Below, one piece after another: positions 11,753 through 22,014 of a stretch of 64,000 bases of DNA. The position numbers and the translations under genes were made by a program. The notes beneath the pieces were generated by a model. It was not told the DNA's origin. It searched no databases and was given only the letters and a program-made list of their open reading frames with translations. This DNA is from Annulohypoxylon bovei var. microspora (Eukaryota; Ascomycota; Sordariomycetes; Xylariales; Hypoxylaceae): assembly GCA_022836615.1 (NCBI GenBank), contig MU405307.1, positions 62,001 through 126,000 of the forward strand, in the 5' to 3' direction. Numbering within the stretch: the stretch's first letter is position 1; the number at the start of each line of letters is the position of its first letter.

Positions 11753-12471
11753 GTTAGAATATCAGTTGTTTGTTTCTGTTTATGATATCAAAAATATGAT
11801 TGGGAGGCAGTTGGGAATTCTTATGTGCATATATTGAAATGATAATGTTCGGTATTAAAATCATAATGTTCACTTGGTAAGGAACTTTCATTCTAACTTA
11901 CCTTAGTAAGCATGTATCTAGCTATGTATGATGGAAGCTTCGATGCGGCAAGCGGCGGAGATACCGGCGAACATGTTTTCTATTAAGAGCACCTAGGTAC
12001 CTAGATACCTACCTCATATCGACATAGTGGCCCCGCCAGTGTCGTCGGCAATCTACGAAAGTAACTACCGGTCTACTTATGGAGACCCTTCTTCTTCAAA
12101 GTGAATGTTGGTATTTCTTAAGTACCAGCTAATTTTAGGGTAAGTTAGGTACCATAGGCTGCATAGGTAACTGCGTCATGGAACTCGACGGAAATAGCTG
12201 ACTGATTTTCGTCATTTTCATCAATTTCATCATTTTAACATTTTCAATCTTCACGACTATACAACTTCGTTTCTCGTCAACCTATTTTTATTTGGTCTGA
12301 CCGTTGGGCTCCATCGCACACATACGGATAATAATTTCTTCTTTTTTTTCTTCTTCTTCTTTTTCTTTCGTCTTTTCTTCTTTCTATCTCTTCTTTAGGG
12401 ATGCCTTTTGTAGCCTCTATATTATGTTATTTCCTCCGAAATCTTGTATAACGGTAGGCGACGATCCGATT

Positions 12472-12534
12472 CGACATCCACGACATCCACGACATCCACG
12501 ACATCCACGACATCCACGACATCCACGACATCAA
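12472..12534. repeat. Tandem repeat, 9-bp unit CGACATCCA
   Basis: Six perfect copies and one imperfect copy, ending 48 bp before the UFD1-domain start codon. The unit is a multiple of three and its frame is open into the coding sequence, so it lies in the 5' untranslated region without interrupting the frame. Confidence 0.9.
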
Positions 12535-12581
12535 CGGATATATCAACAGTTACGAACGTGTCGTTTGATGGAAATTTCAAT

Positions 12582-14894
12582 ATGAACGAACAACCTACGA
12601 TCGAGTGGTCTACCACTTTAAATGTTGCTTCTCTAACCACATACCAATCTAAGGATTTGGATGGTGACAAGATTATTCTTCCACAGTCTGCTCTCGAGCA
12701 GTTACTGGCCGCCTCGACCTCGTCTTCTAATTCCAACTCCAACCCTACCTCGATCTCGGCCTCGTCAAACTCTTTCCGTAATCCATATACGTCAACATCT
12801 ACGTCCTCATCTACTCGAGCTCCATATGCCTTTGATGGTGATCCCTACCAGCAGCTTCCAAGTCCGCTCATGTTTCGTCTCGTCAACCCATCAAATGGCA
12901 ACGCCGTTTATGCCGGCATACGCGAGTTCTCGGCCGAAGAAGGCGAGGTATTACTGAGCCCGTACCTAATGGAAGCTTTGGGAGTCGAATCAAACAAAGA
13001 CACTCCAGAAGAAGAGAATATTCCCCCCGATAACGAACCTACAGCTACAGCACCACGGATTACGGTTCATGCGAAACATCTCCCGAAAGGGACATACGTT
13101 CGCTTGCGGCCGTTGGAAGCTGGTTATAATCCCGACGACTGGAAATCTTTACTCGAGAGAAAACTCCGTGAGAGTTTCACAACCCTAACAAATGGCGCCA
13201 TCTTATCCGTGCCAGGCGTCAAGGGTGAGCTATTTCGCCTCCTTGTTGATGGGTTTAAGCCTGAAGGAGACGGTATTTGCGTCGTGAATACTGATCTTGA
13301 AGTCGATATCGAGGCTTTAGACGAAGCACAGGCTAGGGAAACAATGAGACAGATCATAGCTAGGCAACAAAAAGCACCTGGCACCGCAGCCGGTAGTTCA
13401 GTTGGCCAAGAGCTCAACATCTGGAAAGCTGTTGACGGCCAAGTCCTTCCCGGAGATTATGTGGACTACGAACTTCCTTCGTGGGCTCGATCGCGGGTTC
13501 TCGAGATAGAGATTAGCGACATACAGGAGGAGCACGGCGTAGACCTGTTTGTGAGTCCAAAATCCTCACGGCAGAGAGCAGCGCCTCGCCAATCAGAATA
13601 TGTTTTCGGCGTCTTCAACTATACTCAGCACGAAGGCAAGCGTATAATTATCCAGCCCACCAACGTCGAACTTGAGAACGCCGAAAGTCTACTGATTTCC
13701 GTCTGTGGATATACCTCCGATTCGGCTGACGCGTCGACAGACCCTTCCCCTCGGCCATATAAGTTAAGGGTCAAGAACAACGCGATGACAACAGAAATGC
13801 CAGAGGTCTCCGAGTCGACTACTTCGGAAACGCAGGAGGAGTCGCCGGACGAGGAACTATGCAAAAACTGTTTCCAGCGAGTTCCTAAGCGCACCATTAT
13901 CCTACATGAGAATTTCTGTCTTCGCAATAATGTGGCGTGTCCTCGATGTCGAAATGTCTTCCAAAAGGCGTCGGAGGAATGGAAGGCGCATTGGCATTGC
14001 CCTCATGACGATGTGTACGGTTCGTCGGAGATGGCGAAAGTTAAGCATGATACCATCTACCATACTGAACGGCGATGTCCATCCTGTCCGTTTACTACGA
14101 ATTCAATACCGGATCTTGCGCGCCACCGTACCACACTCTGTCCTGGCAAGATCATCTTGTGTCAGTTCTGCCATCTCGAAGTTTGCCAAGAGGGCGACCC
14201 GTTCAATCCGTCTGCCGAGATGCTCCATACGGGTCTCACGGAACACGAGCTCGTCGACGGCGCGAGAACTACGGACTGCCATCTGTGCTCTAAGATCATC
14301 CGGCTTCGCGATATGTCGAATCATCTCAAGTACCATGAACTCGAGAAAGCTCACCGACCAAAACCCCCCGTCTGCCGGAATGCCAACTGTGGACGGACCC
14401 TGCACGGCGTCGGCAGGAATGGGACTGTCAAAGCCGGCACCCGGATGGGCCAGGGTCCCGGTAACGATATCGGATTATGTTCTCTATGCTTCTCGCCTCT
14501 CTACGTGAGTCTGTACGATCCGGAGGGAAAGGCTTTGAAGAGACGTATCGAGCGTCGATACCTGACACAGATGATGCAGGGATGTGGGAAGAGGTGGTGT
14601 GCTAACGAGTGGTGTAAGACGGGCCGTGCAAACTTGAAGCTGAAGCCCAAGCCGTCGACCGCGCAGCTCGTGCTACCCGAGATTCGGCCTCTTATGGAAT
14701 GCGTCCGTGATATGCAGGAATCGGTCTTCTTCTGCGTCGACGAGGCAAATCAGCGTAGGAGGAAGCTTGCGGAGATGCTGGCGGCCGAAGGCGACTGGGA
14801 CCTGGAGTGGTGTATTGCAGCATGTGAGGCTGAGGGCCCTGATCTAGACAGGGCAAGGGGCTGGCTAATTAACTGGGCCCCTTCTAAAGAATGA
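12582..14894 (+). CDS. UFD1-domain protein with C-terminal zinc fingers
   Basis: Single exon, 770 residues from ATG 12582. The open frame extends upstream to a TTG at 12444, but the conserved start is MNEQPTIEWSTTLNV. Residues about 90-230 form a UFD1-like double-psi beta-barrel region (MFRLVN, LLSPYLMEALGV, LPKGTYVRLRPL, LSVPGVKGELFRLLVDGF). From about 424 follow clustered Cys/His pairs: CKNCFQ, CPRCRNVF, CPSC...H, CQFC, CHLC...H and later CGRTL and CGKRWCANEWC, resembling TRAF/XIAF1-type zinc fingers. Classical Ufd1 is about 350 residues and lacks these, so this is the longer filamentous-fungal paralogue. Inferred role: ubiquitin- or Cdc48-linked substrate handling. It is divergent from an F-box gene that is also ubiquitin-related. 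Confidence 0.85.
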   Translation: MNEQPTIEWSTTLNVASLTTYQSKDLDGDKIILPQSALEQLLAASTSSSNSNSNPTSISASSNSFRNPYTSTSTSSSTRAPYAFDGDPYQQLPSPLMFRLVNPSNGNAVYAGIREFSAEEGEVLLSPYLMEALGVESNKDTPEEENIPPDNEPTATAPRITVHAKHLPKGTYVRLRPLEAGYNPDDWKSLLERKLRESFTTLTNGAILSVPGVKGELFRLLVDGFKPEGDGICVVNTDLEVDIEALDEAQARETMRQIIARQQKAPGTAAGSSVGQELNIWKAVDGQVLPGDYVDYELPSWARSRVLEIEISDIQEEHGVDLFVSPKSSRQRAAPRQSEYVFGVFNYTQHEGKRIIIQPTNVELENAESLLISVCGYTSDSADASTDPSPRPYKLRVKNNAMTTEMPEVSESTTSETQEESPDEELCKNCFQRVPKRTIILHENFCLRNNVACPRCRNVFQKASEEWKAHWHCPHDDVYGSSEMAKVKHDTIYHTERRCPSCPFTTNSIPDLARHRTTLCPGKIILCQFCHLEVCQEGDPFNPSAEMLHTGLTEHELVDGARTTDCHLCSKIIRLRDMSNHLKYHELEKAHRPKPPVCRNANCGRTLHGVGRNGTVKAGTRMGQGPGNDIGLCSLCFSPLYVSLYDPEGKALKRRIERRYLTQMMQGCGKRWCANEWCKTGRANLKLKPKPSTAQLVLPEIRPLMECVRDMQESVFFCVDEANQRRRKLAEMLAAEGDWDLEWCIAACEAEGPDLDRARGWLINWAPSKE

Positions 14895-15168
14895 ATTTAC
14901 GAACGACGGCATATGAAATAGACGGCGTTGGTAGACGGTTGGCATAACGATACCCATATGCAAGCATGATAGATCAATGGATTTTCAAAGAGTGTATATT
15001 TCTCTCGGCGCGACTGCGCCAATCTGCTATCACAAACGACGCAAGTCTCGCGCAAAATAAACACCACCCCGTAATGTATATATCCCCTACAGTCTCCCAA
15101 TTGACCCCCTAACCATCCTGATCTCAATCCTGCGGCAGTGATTGTTGCTACGCCGAATGGTGCTACGC

Positions 15169-15459
15169 TTAGTGGCTCTGTAGGTATTTATGTGTGAGTT
15201 AGGGAAGACGACATTCTGGAATTGTCTAATGGCGACTTACGCAGCAGGAGCAGGAGTTGCTATAATTGTCCGAAGTTAGTCATAAGCTTCAAGAGAAGGA
15301 GAGTGAGAAGGGGGGGGGGGGGAGACTCGGTGAGGGAGAGGGAGAGTCAATGACAGAGGGAGAGAGGAGGGGGAAGAGGGATACGAGCTGCGGAAGAGAG
15401 TTCGAAGCTTACCAGTCAGCGCAAGAGCAAGTAGCGCATCCACAGCTGGCGGGTTCCAT
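15169..15459 (-). CDS. Metallothionein-like peptide, 24 residues, three exons
   Basis: Exons 15413-15459, 15241-15259 (19 nt) and 15169-15177. Both introns have canonical signals: GTAAGC...CTAAC...ATAG (153 nt) and GTAAGT...CTAAC...ACAG (63 nt). The spliced 24-codon product starts MEPASCGCATC and contains eight cysteines spaced C-X-C-X2-C-X-C-X2-C-X2-C-X-C-C, ending Ser-His-stop. This density and CXC spacing are those of the short fungal copper metallothioneins (Neurospora CuMT, Magnaporthe Mmt1, about 22-26 residues). It would bind Cu(I)/Zn(II) by thiolates in the cytosol or wall. The only softness is the last acceptor: using AG two bases later would give a longer unlikely tail. A TATATATAAG element lies upstream. 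All three exons are far too short for ordinary ORF calling. Confidence 0.72.
15311..15322. repeat. Poly-G run inside metallothionein intron 1
   Basis: About twelve consecutive G on the plus strand (C on the coding strand) between exons 1 and 2. Confidence 0.8.
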
Positions 15460-15493
15460 TTTGAATGTAGTTTGGGGGTGGGTTAAGCTGAAG

Positions 15494-15503
15494 CTTATAT
15501 ATA
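15494..15503 (-). promoter_or_regulatory. TATA element upstream of the metallothionein gene
   Basis: TATATATAAG on the minus strand, about 35-45 bp upstream of the metallothionein ATG. That is close, so it implies a short leader. Positional inference. Confidence 0.4.
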
Positions 15504-15509
15504 TGTTGG

Positions 15510-18500
15510 AATTGCTTTGGTGTCTGGGGTCTTGTAGTTGTACGAAGCTGTTATCGAGCTAGCTATTCCGATCTATCAAAAAGGGGGAGCTTGATGGCCT
15601 TAAATACTCGTTTTTAGCTGCAAGAAATACCTAGGTAGTCCTAGCGGGAACCCTTCCAAGGTCACCCTCGCCCTCCCTCGATCGTCTACAGCTAGCTATC
15701 TCCAAGATTGTCGTGGGGTGGGTGTGTGAGTTGGCGCTTCACGCGGCCTGAGCGGCTTGGTATCACATGCTGACCATCCATTCAGATCGTAATACCGAAT
15801 AGGATGGAGATTAGTGCGGGGGATATACAGTACGTCGAAGTTGTGCAACCCCAGCTGGTATGTCTTGATCGGCAGGGATATCGAGACAGCTTCACTAACG
15901 TCTTCCAGAGCTTCTACCTAGTATAGCATCAGAGAATCCAAAGAGTGAATCTAGGATAAAGCTTCCCCGAATTCTCATCAGACGCGCATTAAATTCCCAT
16001 TTTACCACTTTCAGTTTCGCCATCATCGTCGTCGGTCAAAGCTACATGCCTTTTCCCACATGTTAAGCCCGACTTGCGATTCCTCCCTCCTTTTCCGCAG
16101 CTCTCCTCCATCATCCCTACACTAGTCGGCTTGTACGCTATACACTAGTCCAGCCCGCGGCCGAGCCTCGAACGGGATTTGCCACGTTTTGGATCAAAGG
16201 CGTGGGAGCTTATGCTGATCGAGGCTGTTGGCGTGTGGTCAGGTGCGGCACCCGATAACTGCTGTTTGGTCGGTCTTCTCCGAGTTACGGCTCCTTCGAG
16301 AGCCCCACAGACTTGGCCTGCAGGTGATATACGACGCCTCGGAGCCATATCAAGGTGCCCACGCGCATCCGATCCGCTTGAGCTCGCTTGACTAATGGAA
16401 TCCAATTGTCGGTATCGCAAGTAGAAAGTATGTCCAATGAACTAACCCATTGAGATCCGACCCCAGCATCCGCTACTAGTCTATCTGTCTATGTCGAATC
16501 AGAAATATTGTTGGGAGTATTTACGAAGCATCCTTATGACGATGCGTGGGTTGACTCGAAGCCGACGGGTACTGCTCCGAGATTTCGGGGTTCTACAGTG
16601 TGCGCTGGACCCAACATCCCGCGATGGTACCGTCGCTTATATCCGCTTAAGGCGTGTGACTAGACGAACTCCGTACATGGCCTTTGGTTTCATAGGTTCA
16701 AGTATACCTAGGTACGAACGGAAGACCCGATTTAGAATCTACGGAGTACATAACTCTAGTCCCTTTACTAGGAACCTAGTATAATACTGGAATAAGGTGG
16801 GCTGGCTTTCAGCTAACGAGCTCATGTGGGTGAAAGACATAGTTAAATAATAACCTATCAAAATCAGTCTACACCTAAGCAAATCGAGAGACGAAGTAAT
16901 CCCATACTCGTCGGGTTCCCTTATAGAGACTAGTCAGTGAGCGGACTCAAAACTGAGACAAAGATACACTTGACTAATGCCATAGGGTAGGTAATTATGT
17001 CCCTCACATAAAAGTGTTCCCATCTAAAACTTAGCTAATGCCAACTCAAGATCGTGCCAGGTTTAAAAGAATTGTGAGAGAAAATAAGAAAATAAGAAAA
17101 GAGCAACATTCAAACCCTGAATTGCAACATACCTACCTATTCTGCAATCTTATATGATAGATACTAGTAAAATAGACATCGGTAACAGCTAAAATATGGG
17201 GTGACGATGCGCTGGATGCACCAGGCAATCTTGGCAACAAGGGATAATCTAGATTTGTACGCAGTAGCAGAGTAGTAGGCTGCATGGTAAAGAGCCCGGA
17301 AATTTTTAGTCGACTGCTGTAAACCTGCAAGGGGCTGCATGTATGTAGGTAGGCATGTAACATCGACATCGGCGGCAGGAAAAAAAACCTTACCTATGCT
17401 GTGTTAGCTCCATTTGCGATCCAGCTTAGTGCTCGTATGTTGATGTTCGCAGTATTTATTAGCTAATGAACTCGGTAAAGGAGAGTCGATGAATAGGTAT
17501 AGATAAGTTTTGTTCGCGAACTCGGTAAGTATTACCTACCTAGCTACCTAGATTTCTTGGGGACTGCAATAATAGAAACTGGATCAGAATTGTCGTGATA
17601 TTAAGAGTCTACCTCGTTGCGATGGGGCGGCTGGTTGACTGCTTAACTCTCGCCCTATTATAATATTAAGCAAGTTACAAGCTAGAAACGTCATTTACGT
17701 AGGTAAACAATAGTCTTACCTAGAGGTAGGCAATCAAGAAAATCATTTATGATTAGGTATAAGTTGAAGGTAAGGTTCATCTACTCCGGTCTCCTGGCGG
17801 TTACCACAAGGAGTAACATTCCGCCCAAGTTTAGCTAGGACTGTTAGGGGTTGCATTCTTTGAAGCTCTTCGGTAAGACTTCTAATGATATGAATCGAAT
17901 TTATTTAGTTGGTTGCGATGTCAAGTATTAGCTGTCGAAAAGATTTATGTTTTTATCTTTTCAACCTGTTCTTCAACGTGCTCGTTGCTACTTTTGCTCT
18001 GAGCATACGAATATAGCAAATCACGCACTCCAAGGTTACCTAGTTACTAGTATACACATCCTCTAGAAATCCTGTGAGTTAAACGAAACACTCCTTATGG
18101 ATTTCGACAACTGACCACTCGCCAGGTTACTGTCAACAACTGACGCACCCACTGTTGCTTATACGCAGTTTGATTTCCCCCTAGACCCAGTGCAACTTCG
18201 GCTTACTTATGGTCTGTCATACGGGCAATGAGCCGTCATTTTTCAAAGGTCGCGGTCCCTTTTATAGAAATAACTTGTGGTACCGGCCAAGTTTCCGATT
18301 TTATCATTACCAAGCACTGTTGGCTCTCCCTGATAATTATTGCGATATAAACTCGATGCCGATCTGCGGATGTTTCGGTGGCACGGCGTTCGCAAAGAAG
18401 GAAAACTCGATCTAGGACAAGGCTTTTCGAGTCGTGAAATGTATCCATACTATTATTAACGATTACCTACCTTGCCTCTTTTCTTCTAAGATACTCTTTC

Positions 18501-21500
18501 GGTCTTACACCGTGTGGTTTCGTATTGTTCTTAACCCGAATCTGCTAGTGCTCTCCGGGCAACGAGATGCAGTCTGACTTAGCTAAGTCCGCATAAGAGT
18601 AACCAGTGGGGAGATCCAACCATTACGCAGAAGGTCCGACTAGGCCTGCCGATGCCGAATCCACTGACAATATCAACTTCTCCTGGGCGTGGGTGTGTGG
18701 GTGTGTGTGGATAACTGGAAAAGACCGGCTTTAGAGATATGATGTAGGATGAACCGAAGCAGTATCTACCGAGTCTATAAACCCCTGTTCTCGTTCGAAT
18801 CGAAGGTGCGGGAATCGAGTTTAGGTCGTATTTCATTTTTTACTACCGGTTTTATGCGAGGACTCTCGGGGATGGTCGGCTGATGCGATTTCTGGCTTTT
18901 GGGGGCGGATGGGGATATGCGCCCTTTTGATCTCACGAAGAAATCTGTAGTTTTACATTGTAAGGGACTTTTTGTGTGTAAGAGAGTAGCAAGACAAACG
19001 ATGGATGATTGATTGCGGATGGGGAAATCGTCGGGGTTTAAGACGTCGTGGTCGTGGCCATCAAGGTTCTACATCTTACCCCTGAGAAGCTGCAAGTACC
19101 TACCTACCTACGGAAACCATGGCGTTCTGCCACGAAAAATCATAGCGTAAGGTTACATTCGCATTTCTCGTCACGAATTGGTACCTACTATGGGTATTGT
19201 CTGAAAGTAAAAAAGGTATAAGACAGACTGATCGACACCGGCCAAATTCAGGTCGCTTATCAGGATGCCGAATAAAGACTATGTTCGTAAGGGCTTTCTC
19301 ACTCTCCACAGCTATGACAAGGGCATCGCCGTTCATGAGACCTTGTATATAAAAATATCCAATCAATTCGATATAACCCCCACGTATTGGGTGTGGAATA
19401 TCAAGGACTGCAACCCCTAAGGGCACACCAATGCAGTCACCAGACCATGAAATGGTCAGAGTTTGTCCGAATTCACCCTTGTTTATGTGTAAGAATTAGT
19501 CACTAGGTAAAGTAGAGCCTTTTTATTTCCAAAGCAGCATTAGATGAGTTGGTTGTAGATTTCCTGTCGGCAAGTCCGGCGGTTGACTGTATACCTAGTG
19601 TTCTAAGCACAGAACGCCGCGAAATTTTTATTAAAGGGTATCTTGATTATTGAAAGATCTCTAGAAACTTTTACCAATAGTAAATAAGCACCTAGTTAAG
19701 TATGTTTGTTTTATTACAGCGGTGGGTGCGGTGCCGTCGTGAGTTGTATTTGCAAGCTACTTAAGTAGGTAGGTAGCTCGTTCTCCTGACAACCCCCAGA
19801 ACCTTTAAGAACATCTTACACACTGCACAACCTACCAACCGAACTACCTCCATCTTCCTACCTATGTCAATATCGGATATCTAGGCATATTGTCTGCTGG
19901 AAATATCAAATATCGTTGGCGAAAGGTCAGTTAGTTATCCAATATGCATCACCACGTCCTCTTACGATGCTATCATGATTATTAATAGAATATATCTAGG
20001 TACCTAACCTTAATGCCCATGGTAGGCTCTATCATGATGTGGACCTACGAGAAAGAGTAGCAACGACGTCGTTGCGCGAGGAGCTCCCAGATCTATCTAG
20101 TAATAGGCATTGTGGTATACCACATTCTCCGTCCAAGATATCTCAAGACTATGTAGCCACCAACAGCTCTACTCTTCCCAACGGGTCAACCCTCTAATAC
20201 TGGGTCAATCCCTAGGTTAATCCGACTGAACATTCGGTAAACTACCCAGTCTTCAGACACAAAACGTCCAACGTGATTTACCTGTATAACCTATCGATGA
20301 TATTTTCATAATTTAACACAATTAAAGAATGCCTGAGGAACAGTCACCCATTACATGCCGAGCCGTAGTCTTAGTATTTTATAAGAATTACCACTTCTTT
20401 TACGAGAAGGTGTACTAAAGCTGCACTGGGCTAACTTGGATAGCTTTCGTCCTTAGCACATGATTAATCATCAGATTAACCATATGAATTTATTAAGCGT
20501 AGTATCTCCTCACATATCGTTACATATTCTTATACAATGCTTTGTTACCTAAGTAGGTAGGTTCTTACATAGGTACCTATACGTCATACGTAAAGATTAT
20601 ATTTGCTAAGATTTATTTACGAGTTTAGATGTATTTTGGATTCACCTTAATTATTTAAATTCGAAAGAAGCTATGTAGTATGGCTTGATACATATGGTTA
20701 CTTGCCTCTTACGGCCAATATTTCATGTGTTTACCAATCAGATCAACTTATTTATATAACCATTAAAAAAGAATAGAAATTTCGACATTAACTAGTCTGT
20801 TGCGGGGCAACTGCCACAACTATCACCATATAAGATTCAGCCTCCTACTAGTAATTAAGTCATTAGCCTTGGAAGCTTCTTCATTTCACCTTTCTTGTCC
20901 TTATAAAGTTAAAGAAGTCATCATATGTACCTACGTACCTACATAAGGTTTATATTGATGTTTTTGTATAATAGGTACTTAATTAAATGTATAGGTTCCC
21001 CCTTTCCCCCTTCCTCCTTATTTTTTCTACATGTAGTCTTCTTAAGAGAGAGAAAAACACCAATGGTACAATAAGTCATTACTTATTAATTATTTAGAAA
21101 TTAGCACTTCAGGGCTGAAAATAAGGTTAACTCACTGTACGCCCTCATGTTGAGCAGGCGGAAGGAAGACAGGAACCTAAGTGATAAATTTAAGAGAAGG
21201 ACATCTGTGTATTTTTATGCACTCTTGTAGATAGTACGCACATGCATGTGATAGACATCCTTTGGATGACTTACAGTCTAACCTTTATACCAGTTAAACA
21301 AAGTCTAGAGGAGCATACAAGGGACGTCACTAAATGTAGCATAGTACTTTGACGATCAAGACAGAATTGAGAACAACAAATATCATATATACTACATTTT
21401 GCACCTACATACCTACCCATGTATGTACATAATCTAATAAGGTACTGCACAAGTCACACAGCCTTATATATGTGTTCTGTAATGGAAGCTACATGCACAA

Positions 21501-22014
21501 TTACAATGTACCTACTAACCATACTTCGTGGAGGTGACGCCTACCGGATAAGGTTCATCTAAAAGTAAGATAATAGCTGTCATAAAAAACAAGCAGGTGC
21601 GTGCCAGACCCTAAAAGAGCTGGTGCGTGGAAAGAACTACCTACCTAGGCATTGTGGTGACTTCCATAAATTTAGGTCGGAGGTAGGTACGCCTCATACT
21701 TGGTATTGCCTGCTTGAATTACAGAATCACCAAATCAATTTGTTTCATCTTCCAAATTCCAAATTTCATCTTCCAATTCCCAACTCATCCTACCAACGTT
21801 ACATATCTTCTCAGTCAGCACCCATCGTTTTCGGCGATTGCGAGATCACCTTTAGGATCACGCGTCTACGGCTTCTTCAAGTAGCCTTCTACTCGTAGTA
21901 AGTTCCCTATCTCACTAAATTAGACAATACCTACCTACCTACCTACTAGGTATCTGCTTGCCTACTTCTATTACACTGTCATGTCATCTTTTCTCTTCTG
22001 GTCAACTTTGTAGC
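15510..22014. other. Gene desert, AT-rich
   Basis: About 6.5 kb with only short unrelated reading frames. A somewhat GC-richer patch at 16140-16400 has overlapping frames on both strands but no recognisable protein. TAGGTA/TACCTA motifs recur (near 16705, 19095, 19765, 19995, 20550, 20925, 21405, 21930). No transposase, reverse transcriptase or long terminal repeat was recognised. Confidence 0.55.

Larger units (their letters stand above)
10418..12581. other. Divergent promoter region with many short tandem repeats
   Basis: Shared 2.2-kb upstream region of the F-box gene (minus) and the UFD1-domain gene (plus). It holds AAGGTAGT, ACTGATGGC, CTCTTGGCCTTTT and CGACATCCA tandem repeats, a GATGGAGT run near 10960-10995 and a TTTCTTCT tract near 12335-12395. 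Several short frames exist but none resembles a protein family. Confidence 0.6.

Noticed and set aside
12444..12581. N-terminal extension of the UFD1-domain protein through the repeat
   Set aside because: It begins at TTG and encodes only Ser/Thr repeats; the conserved start is the ATG at 12582.
16145..16420. Overlapping frames in a GC-richer patch
   Set aside because: Both strands are open because stop codons are rare at this composition; neither product resembles a protein.
18781..18812. GTTCGAATC as a tRNA T-arm
   Set aside because: The flanking five bases do not pair and no D-arm or anticodon arm lies at the right distance.
19100..19426. 108-codon minus-strand frame in the gene desert
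   Set aside because: Some protein-like segments but no recognised domain and no supporting neighbours.
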